Assembly: GCA_025351555.1 (NCBI GenBank)
Contig: JANXVS010000031.1
Coordinates: forward strand, 1-5,728
From: Pseudomonadota bacterium
GTDB lineage: Bacteria; Pseudomonadota; Gammaproteobacteria; Xanthomonadales; Rhodanobacteraceae
DNA length: 5,728 nucleotides
Direction: 5' to 3'
Shown: in pieces, positions 1 through 5,544 of the stretch
How positions within the stretch are numbered: position 1 is the first letter of the stretch
Layout of the letters: the number at the start of each line of letters is the position of its first letter
Translations under genes and position numbers: made by a program
The notes under the pieces: generated by a model
What the model saw: the letters and a program-made list of their open reading frames with translations, nothing else
What the model was told of the DNA's origin: nothing
Database searches by the model: none

Positions 1-1359
1 TGCGCTGATCACGCGACTCATCTGGCCGGCGCCGATGCCGTTGGTGCGGCCGTCGCATGCGTAGACTATGGCGTTGGACTTGACGAACATCGCCACATGC
101 CAGGCGAACAGCAGGTTGCGCAACTCGGTCGCATCCGGCACGCGTTTGGAAACGACTTTCAGATCCGACAGCAACAGGGTGTCGCGGTCGGTATCCTGCA
201 CCAGCAGGCCATTGGCGATGCGCTTGAATTCCATTGCTGGCGACGGTTGTTCAGACCATTGTCCGCAGGCCAGAACGCGAACATTGGGCTTTTTGGAAAA
301 TGCCGCAAGTGCTGCATCTTCCACTTCTGGTGCGATCACCAACTCGACGAATTGACGATCCAGGATCGCCTGCGCTGTGGCGGCATCCAGCGGCTGGTTG
401 AAGGCGATGATGCCGCCGAACGCCGACACCGGGTCGGTCGCGTACGCGCTCTCGTAGGCTTGCAGTGCGGTTGCGCCGAGGGCGACACCGCAGGGGTTGG
501 CATGCTTGACGATGACGCATGCGGGCGCCTTGCGGAACGCCTTGACGCATTCGAGCGCGGCATCGGCATCGGCGATATTGTTGAAGGAAAGCTCCTTGCC
601 GGCCAGCACGCGTGCGCCGGCGACGATACCGGGCGGCGCCTGACGTTCGATGTACAGAGCGCCGTTCTGGTGCGGATTTTCTCCGTAACGCAGCACCGCC
701 TTGCGCGCGAACGACAGATGCAGGCTGGGTGGAAATTGCTCGACCCGGTCGACGTCGTCGCCGGCGCGCGCGCCGAGCCAGTTGGCGATCGCGCCATCGT
801 AGCGTGCGGTGTGCGCATAGACTTTGGCCGCAAGCTGGCGGCGCAGATCCAGCGTCGTGCCGTTGTTCGTGCGCAGGCTTTCAATCAGCTGCGCGTAGTC
901 GGCCGGATCGACGACAGCGGTGACGTGCTCGTGATTCTTCGCCGCGGCGCGCAGCATCGCCGGGCCGCCGATGTCGATATGCTCGATGGCCTCGGCCATG
1001 GAACAGTCGGGTGCGACAGTGGCGTGTATAAAAGGATACAAGTTCACAACGAGCAAATCGATACTTTCGATGCCATGTTGCGCCATCACTGCATCGTCGG
1101 TGCCGCGCCGGCCGAGCAGGCCACCATGGATTTTCGGGTGCAGGGTCTTGACGCGGCCATCCATGATCTCGGGGAAGCCGGTCACGGTACTGACGTCGCG
1201 CACGCCGATGCCGGCCTCACGCAACGCGTGCGCGGTGCCGCCAGTCGAGATCAAGGTCACGCCTAGCGCGTCGAGTCCACGCGCCAGATCGATCAGGCCG
1301 GTCTTGTCCGATACGCTCAGCAGCGCGCGTCGAATCGGTACCAGGGTGGCGTCGAACAT
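1..1359 (-). CDS. purH: Bifunctional AICAR formyltransferase / IMP cyclohydrolase PurH, 3' end beyond window
   Basis: This cytosolic enzyme catalyses the last two steps of IMP synthesis: it formylates AICAR with 10-formyl-THF, then closes the ring. I translated the minus strand by hand from the ATG at 1359-1357; 453 codons are open to the window edge with no frameshift. The family is about 525-530 residues (E. coli 529), so roughly 75 C-terminal residues are missing. The N-terminal cyclohydrolase (MGS-like) domain shows SVSDKTG (15-21), STGGTA (38-43), MDGRVKTLHPKIHGGLL (66-82), VVNLYPF (104-110), IDIGGP (128-133) and RAAAKNH (137-143). The transformylase domain shows LRYGENPHQ (223-231), KHANPCGVA (285-293, with the catalytic Lys-His pair K285/H286), SAFGGIIAFN (312-321), VKSNAIVY (426-433) and GAGQMSRV (443-450). 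An AGGA lies six bases before the ATG. The gene follows fis by 57 nt and probably has its own promoter. In related genomes purD usually follows purH, but that is outside the window. Confidence 0.98.
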   Translation of the reverse strand, partial: MFDATLVPIRRALLSVSDKTGLIDLARGLDALGVTLISTGGTAHALREAGIGVRDVSTVTGFPEIMDGRVKTLHPKIHGGLLGRRGTDDAVMAQHGIESIDLLVVNLYPFIHATVAPDCSMAEAIEHIDIGGPAMLRAAAKNHEHVTAVVDPADYAQLIESLRTNNGTTLDLRRQLAAKVYAHTARYDGAIANWLGARAGDDVDRVEQFPPSLHLSFARKAVLRYGENPHQNGALYIERQAPPGIVAGARVLAGKELSFNNIADADAALECVKAFRKAPACVIVKHANPCGVALGATALQAYESAYATDPVSAFGGIIAFNQPLDAATAQAILDRQFVELVIAPEVEDAALAAFSKKPNVRVLACGQWSEQPSPAMEFKRIANGLLVQDTDRDTLLLSDLKVVSKRVPDATELRNLLFAWHVAMFVKSNAIVYACDGRTNGIGAGQMSRVISA

Positions 1360-1365
1360 CGGGAT

Positions 1366-1370
1366 TCCTG
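1366..1370 (-). promoter_or_regulatory. Ribosome binding site of purH
   Basis: The minus strand reads CAGGA here, six bases before the ATG at 1359. This supports that start codon, which also places the SVSDKTG motif at the usual distance from the N-terminus. Confidence 0.65.
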
Positions 1371-1386
1371 CAACTGTAGACGGCAG

Positions 1387-1392
1387 ATTATA
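1387..1392 (-). promoter_or_regulatory. Candidate -10 element for purH
   Basis: The minus strand reads a perfect TATAAT in the fis-purH gap, about 28 bases before the purH ATG and upstream of its ribosome binding site. At the expected distance upstream (around 1409-1416) the sequence is GC-rich and does not resemble TTGACA. There is no extended TGn before the hexamer. If it works, it is a promoter with a weak -35 or one that needs an activator, and it would let purH be expressed separately from fis. Confidence 0.4.
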
Positions 1393-1416
1393 ACGGTCGC
1401 CGTAGCGCTGGCGCGA

Positions 1417-1695
1417 TCAGCCTGGCCCGCGCGCGGCGAGTTTTTTGCGCAGGGTGGCGCGATTGATGCCGAGCGCTGCTGCGGCCTTGCTCTGGTTGCC
1501 ACCGCTCCAGCTCAGCACCGCTTGCAACAGAGGCGCTTCGACTTCGTGCAGCACCAAGTCGTAGAGTCCATCAGGCATTTGTGCGTCAAGGTCGGCCAGA
1601 TAGCGGCGCACCGCGCGCGCGACGCACTCTCGCAGCGCCGGTTGCAGGACGGATTCGGCGGCCAGGTCGGCTTGCAAAACGGGGACGGCATTCAC
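1417..1695 (-). CDS. fis: DNA-binding nucleoid protein Fis
   Basis: Fis is a small homodimeric protein that bends DNA, shapes the nucleoid and activates rRNA and other growth genes. The product from the GTG at 1695-1693 is 92 residues, close to the usual 90-100. The helix [18 protein letters not shown] (44-61) matches the dimer-forming helices. The C-terminal helix-turn-helix is [21 protein letters not shown] (66-86), the family signature, ending two turns before the stop. The frame stays open upstream to 1872, but those residues look like translated leader: they are Arg-rich and lack Fis-like character. The GTG start gives a protein beginning MNAVPV, of normal size. The start is not certain, because the nearest Shine-Dalgarno-like sequence (GAAGGG) lies about 12 bases away, longer than usual. 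In E. coli, fis is cotranscribed behind dusB. No dusB is present here, and fis has its own 192-nt leader. Confidence 0.93.
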   Translation of the reverse strand: MNAVPVLQADLAAESVLQPALRECVARAVRRYLADLDAQMPDGLYDLVLHEVEAPLLQAVLSWSGGNQSKAAAALGINRATLRKKLAARGPG

Positions 1696-1751
1696 AACGG
1701 CAAACAACCCTTCAAAACGAGTGCTGACTTCCTTAAGGTACCGCCGGTGAA

Positions 1752-1765
1752 CGCTGCGAGCAGCG
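1752..1765. repeat. Short hairpin in the fis leader
   Basis: CGCTGC-GA-GCAGCG is a perfect 6-bp inverted repeat. As RNA on the minus strand it would fold as a 5-bp stem CGCTG/CAGCG closed by the tetraloop CTCG. It lies about 57 bases upstream of the fis GTG and, if the candidate promoter is right, near the 5' end of the fis mRNA, where it might affect stability or translation. Confidence 0.4.
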
Positions 1766-1781
1766 CGATGGCAGGGGCGCG

Positions 1782-1810
1782 AGTCTAGCGCCAAGCGCCA
1801 TGCTTGGTAA
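1782..1810 (-). promoter_or_regulatory. Candidate sigma-70 promoter for fis
   Basis: On the minus strand, TTACCA (1810-1805) and TAGACT (1787-1782) each match four of six consensus positions of TTGACA and TATAAT, with an exact 17-bp spacer. A start about 7 nt downstream would give a leader of roughly 80 nt before the fis GTG. The spacer contains a 6-bp inverted repeat. The match is moderate and could be chance in this GC-rich DNA, although a promoter is expected for a growth-regulated fis lacking dusB in front. Confidence 0.35.
1791..1807. repeat. Inverted repeat CCAAGC-N5-GCTTGG inside the candidate fis promoter
   Basis: CCAAGC (1791-1796) and GCTTGG (1802-1807) are perfect 6-bp arms around GCCAT. 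The repeat overlaps the spacer and part of the -35 hexamer of the candidate fis promoter. It could be an operator half-site pair or mere chance; there is no T tract, so it is not a terminator. Confidence 0.5.
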
Positions 1811-1887
1811 GTGCCAGCGAGATTCGGATGCGCGCTGCGAACGTGTGCTGCGTCACAGCAATTGCCACCCATGGCCAGTTTTGCAAA

Positions 1888-2682
1888 TCAGAAAAACCTA
1901 AACTCGAATGCGACCGCGTTCTTGCCGGGATCGGCGACCTCGAAGACCAGTGACGCGGTGGCGCCAGGTGCCATGCCGCTGATGAGGTTGCGACTGTCGC
2001 CCAGATATTCCTGTGGCAGGAAGCGGCGCATCGCGATTCGGTTTTCATCCAGATCTGACAAGGTGATTTCCACCGCCGGAAACGCTTGCGCGAAATCGGC
2101 ATCGTTGCGCAAGGTCGCCGAGATGATCAGCGCACTGGCCACGGATGGGTGCGGGCGGATGTCGCGCGAAAGCAGTTCCAGCCTGACCGGATCATGACGC
2201 AGCGGCAGCCGGCAACCCAGCTCCGCACAGGTGCTATCCAGCCACGGACGCACTCGCGCATGGTCGAGCAACGACGCGCGTTCGGCGTACGCCAGCTGCG
2301 CGAGCAAGCTCAGCAGCAGCGCGCCCACGCCGACGGTCCAGGGCCAGTTGCGTACGGGCGGATGTGAGCGACGCGCGTGCGCGAAGGCTGGCGCGTGCGC
2401 GCGGCGCGGCGCGGGGCGTTGGCGCTCGTCCGGATCGAACAGCGAGGTCTGCTGTTGCGATGGCGCCGGCCGCAGCGCCGGCACCGACAATTGCGGTGGC
2501 GCGTCTGCCGCGCTGCGCGCTAGCAGCTGCTGGAACGGCTCGCCGGGCAACTGTTCGGTCAGCGTACGCAGGGTATCGAACACCGCTGCGCAATGTCCGC
2601 AGCGCGCGCTGCCATGGCCTTCGGCCAGCATGTCGGCACCGATCTTGTAGATCGTCAGGCATTCGGGGCATTGCGTGTACAT
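1888..2682 (-). CDS. Zinc-ribbon and DUF3426 domain membrane protein, function unknown
   Basis: The 264-residue product has three parts. Residues 1-35 are an MJ0042-type zinc ribbon: CPEC (C5, C8), then CGHC (C28, C31), with the family's typical spacing. Residues 36-112 are a low-complexity linker rich in Pro, Ala, Gln and Arg. One transmembrane helix spans about 113-133 (NWPWTVGVGALLLSLLAQLAYA), preceded by a cluster of Arg, which predicts N-terminus inside. The C-terminal part (about 134-262) is DUF3426, with a Cys pair C152/C157, ELLSRDIRPHP (169-179), SATLRNDADFAQAFP (188-202) and TLSDL (207-211). It is predicted to be periplasmic, so the Cys pair may form a disulfide. I chose the ATG at 2682 because it puts the first zinc Cys at residue 5; the longer open frame to 2835 runs into prmA. 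No Shine-Dalgarno precedes this ATG. Proteins of this type commonly sit between prmA and fis in related bacteria; no function is established that I know of. Confidence 0.9.
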   Translation of the reverse strand: MYTQCPECLTIYKIGADMLAEGHGSARCGHCAAVFDTLRTLTEQLPGEPFQQLLARSAADAPPQLSVPALRPAPSQQQTSLFDPDERQRPAPRRAHAPAFAHARRSHPPVRNWPWTVGVGALLLSLLAQLAYAERASLLDHARVRPWLDSTCAELGCRLPLRHDPVRLELLSRDIRPHPSVASALIISATLRNDADFAQAFPAVEITLSDLDENRIAMRRFLPQEYLGDSRNLISGMAPGATASLVFEVADPGKNAVAFEFRFF

Positions 2683-2688
2683 GGCGTG

Positions 2689-2694
2689 ATTGTA
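2689..2694 (-). promoter_or_regulatory. Possible -10 element directly before the DUF3426 gene
   Basis: The minus strand reads TACAAT (five of six consensus bases) ending six bases before the ATG. A start seven bases further on would fall on the A of the ATG, giving a leaderless mRNA, which fits the lack of a Shine-Dalgarno. No recognisable -35 lies 15-19 bp upstream, so this is weak. Confidence 0.2.
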
Positions 2695-2708
2695 GCGTGA
2701 GATAGGAG

Positions 2709-2754
2709 AGCCGGTCGTCGGTAGCCGGGAGAAAGTAGCCGGGAGAAAGCAGCC
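2709..2754. repeat. Tandem repeat of 14-bp period in the prmA to DUF3426 gap
   Basis: GTAGCCGGGAGAAA occurs twice back to back at 2721-2734 and 2735-2748 without mismatch. The AGCCGG core recurs at 2709, 2723 and 2737, and AGCC again at 2751, all exactly 14 bp apart, so the array spans about three and a half units with degenerate ends. The last partial copy stops five bases short of the prmA stop codon. The array sits in the 76-nt gap and is transcribed if prmA and the DUF3426 gene share an mRNA. It is not a hairpin terminator. Confidence 0.85.
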
Positions 2755-2758
2755 GCCC

Positions 2759-3661
2759 TCAACCTTTACGCCGGCCGCTGATGCGAATCCAGTCCTCGCG
2801 TTGTGCGATTTGGAGTTGATCGAAACATTCGCCATAGCGAGTCAGCAATTCATCGTGTTGGCCGTACAGAATGCCGGATAGCGCCAGTCCGCCCCCTGGC
2901 GTGAGGCATCGCGCGAACTGGGGCGCGAGGTCGGTCAGCGGGCCGGCGAGGATATTCGCCACCAGCGCATCCGCCTGCATTTGTGGAAAATGTTCAGGAA
3001 GATACAAATCCAGTTTTTCCGCCACGCCGTTGCGTTCGGCGTTATCGCGGCTCGCGGCCAGCGCCTGCGCGTCGTTGTCGACGCCAATCACGCGCGCGGC
3101 GCCGAGCTTGATCGCGGCAATCGCGAGCACGCCCGAGCCGCAGCCATAGTCGATCAGCATCTTGCCGGCAAGATCGGCGGCGTCGAGCCACTCCAGGCAC
3201 AGCGCCGTGGTCGGATGGGTGCCGGTGCCGAACGCGAGGCCGGGATCGAGGCGCACGATCACTACATCCGCCTCATCCGTGGGCGGTTCGATATTCCAGG
3301 GATAAATCCACAGGCGTCGGCCGAAGGGCATGGGTTTGAACCGATCCATCCAGGCGCGCGTCCAGTCCTGATCCTCGACTTTGCGGAACGCGAACTGATC
3401 CGGAGCAAGTTCCGGCAGCAGATCGCCGAGCACATGCAAAAGGCCAGCGTGATCGGTGCCGGCGGCGAACAGCGCCTGCACGACGATATCGTTCCACAGT
3501 GGCGTTTCGCCGACGCCGGGCTCGAAGATCGCACGCTCGTCGGGAGTATCCGCGTCGGCATCGCGCAATGTGATCGACAGTGCGCCGAGATCTTGCAGCG
3601 CCGCTTCGATGGATGCCTGCTGCTCGGCGCGTACCGTCAGGGAGAGTTCGAGCCAGCTCAT
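2759..3661 (-). CDS. prmA: Ribosomal protein L11 methyltransferase PrmA
   Basis: PrmA trimethylates ribosomal protein L11 in the cytosol using S-adenosylmethionine. The product from the ATG at 3661-3659 is 300 residues (E. coli 293). The N-terminal substrate-binding domain covers about 1-95 and begins MSWLELSLTV, the usual family opening. The conserved linker region includes DQDWTRAWMDRFKP (97-110). The class I methyltransferase domain shows DPGLAFGTGTHPTT (139-152), the SAM-binding glycine motif DYGCGSGVLAI (171-181), the acidic VIGVDNDAQAL (191-201) and the catalytic-region NILAGPL (236-242). The frame is open upstream to 3799, but that part is antisense-like overlap with accC. The start lies four bases after the accC stop (TGATGCCATG) and has no clear Shine-Dalgarno, which suggests translational coupling to accC. 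The coding sequence ends 76 nt before the DUF3426 gene. Confidence 0.97.
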   Translation of the reverse strand: MSWLELSLTVRAEQQASIEAALQDLGALSITLRDADADTPDERAIFEPGVGETPLWNDIVVQALFAAGTDHAGLLHVLGDLLPELAPDQFAFRKVEDQDWTRAWMDRFKPMPFGRRLWIYPWNIEPPTDEADVVIVRLDPGLAFGTGTHPTTALCLEWLDAADLAGKMLIDYGCGSGVLAIAAIKLGAARVIGVDNDAQALAASRDNAERNGVAEKLDLYLPEHFPQMQADALVANILAGPLTDLAPQFARCLTPGGGLALSGILYGQHDELLTRYGECFDQLQIAQREDWIRISGRRKG

Positions 3662-3665
3662 GGCA

Positions 3666-5039
3666 TCAGCCAAATGCGATGTTTTTCTCGCGCTGCTCGG
3701 CCATGCGCTTTTCCAGGTAATGGATATTCTGCCCGCCAGCGTGGAAGCCACCGTCGGCGATGATCCGCTGCTGCAGGGGAATATTCGTCTTGACGCCATC
3801 GATCACCAGTTCGCCGAGCGCAATGCGCATGCGCGCGATCGCGGTGGCGCGGTCGCGGCCGTGCACGATGAGCTTGCCGATCATCGAATCATAATTCGGC
3901 GGGATGCGGTAGCCGTCGTAGATGTGCGTGTCCATGCGCACACCGGGGCCGCCGGCCGAAAGATAGCGCTTCACGGTGCCGGGCGAGGGCATGAAGGTAT
4001 CCGGGTCTTCAGCATTGATGCGGCATTCGATGGAGTGGCCGGTCAACTTGATGTCGGACTGGCTCAGCGAAAGTTTTTCGCCCGCTGCGATCAGCAACTG
4101 TTCGCGCACCAGATCCACCCCGGTGACCAGCTCGGTCACCGGATGTTCGACCTGGATACGGGTATTCATTTCGATAAAGTAGAAACTTCCGTTTTCGTAC
4201 AGAAATTCGAACGTGCCGGCGCCGCGGTAACCGATGCGCAGGCAAGCCTCGACGCAGACCTTGCCGATCGCTTCGCGCTGCTCGGCGCTGATGCCGGGCG
4301 CGGGCGCTTCCTCGACGACTTTCTGATGACGGCGCTGCATCGAGCAGTCGCGTTCGCCAAGATGAATCGCATTGCCCTGGCCGTCGGCGAGCACCTGGAT
4401 TTCCACATGACGCGGGTTCTCCAGGAATTTTTCCATGTACACCTGATCGTTGCCGAACGCGGCTTTGGCTTCGGTCTTGGTCATCGCGATGGCGTTGTTC
4501 AGATGCGCGTCGGTGTGCACGACGCGCATGCCGCGCCCGCCGCCGCCGCCAGCGGCCTTGATGATCACGGGATAGCCGATTTCGCGTGCGATGCGGCTGT
4601 TTTCCGGGGCGCTGTCGCCCAGCGGTCCGCCCGAGCCCGGCACGCAAGGCACGCCGGCAGCCTTCATCGCCTTGATCGCCTGCACCTTATCGCCCATCAA
4701 CCGGATAACGCTTGCGGTCGGGCCGATAAAGATGAAGCCGGATTCTTCCACGCGCTCGGCGAAATCCGCGTTCTCGGAAAGGAATCCGTAGCCTGGATGA
4801 ATCGCTTGCGCATCGGTGACTTCGGCGGCAGCGATGATCGCCGGCACATTGAGATAACTTTCCGCCGCGGGTCCCGGACCGATGCACACTGATTCGTCGG
4901 CCATGCCGACGTGCTTGAGGTTGCGATCGACGGTGGAATGCACGGCGACCGTCTTGATGCCGAGCGTATGGCAGGCGCGCAGCACGCGCAGCGCGATTTC
5001 GCCGCGGTTGGCGATGACAACTTTGTCGAGCATGGCCAT
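3666..5039 (-). CDS. accC: Acetyl-CoA carboxylase biotin carboxylase subunit AccC
   Basis: AccC uses ATP and bicarbonate to carboxylate the biotin on AccB, the first half-reaction of acetyl-CoA carboxylase in fatty acid synthesis. The 457-residue product has the biotin carboxylase N-domain ([13 protein letters not shown], 6-18), the ATP-grasp domain with the glycine loop GGGGGRGM (164-171), and the C-domain. ATP- and biotin-site residues are all present: K118, K161, K240, E278, E290, R294 and R340. Each is offset by +2 from its E. coli position (K116, K159, K238, E276, E288, R292, R338). That offset comes from the ATG chosen here (5039-5037); the second ATG, at 5033-5031 (MLDKVV), corresponds to the E. 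coli start and cannot be excluded. The first ATG overlaps the accB stop in TGATG, pointing to coupled translation, and neither start has a good Shine-Dalgarno. The length is close to E. coli (449). Confidence 0.98.
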   Translation of the reverse strand: MAMLDKVVIANRGEIALRVLRACHTLGIKTVAVHSTVDRNLKHVGMADESVCIGPGPAAESYLNVPAIIAAAEVTDAQAIHPGYGFLSENADFAERVEESGFIFIGPTASVIRLMGDKVQAIKAMKAAGVPCVPGSGGPLGDSAPENSRIAREIGYPVIIKAAGGGGGRGMRVVHTDAHLNNAIAMTKTEAKAAFGNDQVYMEKFLENPRHVEIQVLADGQGNAIHLGERDCSMQRRHQKVVEEAPAPGISAEQREAIGKVCVEACLRIGYRGAGTFEFLYENGSFYFIEMNTRIQVEHPVTELVTGVDLVREQLLIAAGEKLSLSQSDIKLTGHSIECRINAEDPDTFMPSPGTVKRYLSAGGPGVRMDTHIYDGYRIPPNYDSMIGKLIVHGRDRATAIARMRIALGELVIDGVKTNIPLQQRIIADGGFHAGGQNIHYLEKRMAEQREKNIAFG

Positions 5040-5509
5040 CAGCCGATCACAAATAACGGCTCGTCGAACTCAACGGGCTGACCACTGCTGCCGAGTATGG
5101 CGACAACGGTACCTGCGGCATCGGCTTCGATCTGGTTGAACATCTTCATCGCTTCGATAATCGCCAACGTATCGCCGACCTTGACCTGCTGGCCAACCTT
5201 GACGAACGGTGGCGACTCCGGATTGGCCGAGGCGTAAAACGTACCGACCATCGGCGAGCGCACCACGTGTCCGGGTGGCAACTCCTTGCCAGCGCTGATC
5301 GGGGCGGTGACATGGTCGGTTGCTGCTGCTGCGGCGGCGCGCGGCGGCTCGACATGAACGTGGGTCACCGGCGCTGGCGCCTGGGTCGTGAACGCGCCCT
5401 TGGGCAGGCGGCTCAGGCGCACCGATTCCTCGCCCTCGCGGATTTCAAGCTCGGAGAGGTTGGATTCTTCCAGAATATCGATCAGTTTTTTTATCTTGCG
5501 CAGATCCAC
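5039..5509 (-). CDS. accB: Biotin carboxyl carrier protein of acetyl-CoA carboxylase AccB
   Basis: AccB carries biotin between AccC and the carboxyltransferase AccAD. From the GTG at 5509-5507 the product is 156 residues, the same length as E. coli AccB. The N-terminus [20 protein letters not shown] matches the conserved dimer/complex-forming segment. A flexible linker rich in Pro and Ala (about 45-75, with six Ala at 58-63) follows. The biotinyl domain begins [10 protein letters not shown] (83-92), has a 'thumb'-like insertion (NPESPPF, 96-102) and carries the biotinylation motif EAMKM with K122, the same number as in E. coli. It ends with [18 protein letters not shown] start six codons upstream (5527) is possible in frame, but GAGGA lies seven bases before the GTG and would then be inside the coding region, so GTG is preferred. 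The stop overlaps the accC start. Confidence 0.98.
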   Translation of the reverse strand: MDLRKIKKLIDILEESNLSELEIREGEESVRLSRLPKGAFTTQAPAPVTHVHVEPPRAAAAAATDHVTAPISAGKELPPGHVVRSPMVGTFYASANPESPPFVKVGQQVKVGDTLAIIEAMKMFNQIEADAAGTVVAILGSSGQPVEFDEPLFVIG

Positions 5510-5516
5510 GGAACGA

Positions 5517-5521
5517 TCCTC
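5517..5521 (-). promoter_or_regulatory. Ribosome binding site deciding the accB GTG start
   Basis: The minus strand reads GAGGA, seven bases before the GTG at 5509. This is the best Shine-Dalgarno in the window, and it decides for the GTG over the TTG at 5527. Confidence 0.75.
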
Positions 5522-5544
5522 AAACAATACGATAGGGTTTTTGA

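Larger units (their letters stand above)
1696..1887 (-). other. Non-coding leader between the DUF3426 gene and fis
   Basis: This 192-nt stretch holds no convincing gene. It contains the candidate fis promoter and two short inverted repeats (1752-1765 and 1791-1807). A strong-looking Shine-Dalgarno (TAAGGAAG, about 1727-1734) has no ATG at a proper distance; only a TTG 12 bases downstream follows it. Near the DUF3426 stop there is a weak 5-bp hairpin (TGCTG-TGACG-CAGCA on the minus strand) without a T tract, so I see no intrinsic terminator. Transcription from upstream could read through into fis. Confidence 0.6.

Noticed and set aside
97..1266. A 389-codon open frame on the plus strand opposite purH
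   Set aside because: It is in codon register with purH, which has every hallmark motif; long antisense frames are common opposite GC-rich genes. Its product is rich in Arg, Asp and Gly with no recognisable domain.
1838..1866. Terminator after the DUF3426 gene (TGCTG-N5-CAGCA)
   Set aside because: The stem is only five pairs and no T run follows on the minus strand.
1696..1872. N-terminal extension of Fis from an ATG at 1872
   Set aside because: It would make a 151-residue Fis, far above family length, and the extra 59 residues resemble random translation of GC-rich leader DNA.
2683..2835. N-terminal extension of the DUF3426 protein from an ATG at 2835
   Set aside because: It would overlap the end of prmA by 77 bases and put 55 residues before the first zinc Cys; the family starts a few residues before it.
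2981..3763. A 260-codon open frame on the plus strand opposite prmA
   Set aside because: PrmA motifs on the minus strand account for this DNA; the plus-strand product has no recognisable family.
3456..4892. A 478-codon open frame on the plus strand opposite accC and the start of prmA
   Set aside because: It is an antisense shadow of well-identified genes on the other strand. The product is His/Ala/Asp-rich with no domain I recognise, and no ribosome binding site stands out.
5318..5348. GCN trinucleotide run as a microsatellite
   Set aside because: It encodes the short Ala run of the AccB linker with mixed GCT/GCG/GCC-type codons; this is normal low complexity for that linker.
5510..5544. 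Promoter for accB in the aroQ-accB gap
   Set aside because: TATCGT and TATTGT resemble a -10 but have no -35 at a proper distance; the accB promoter, if any, is probably inside or before aroQ.
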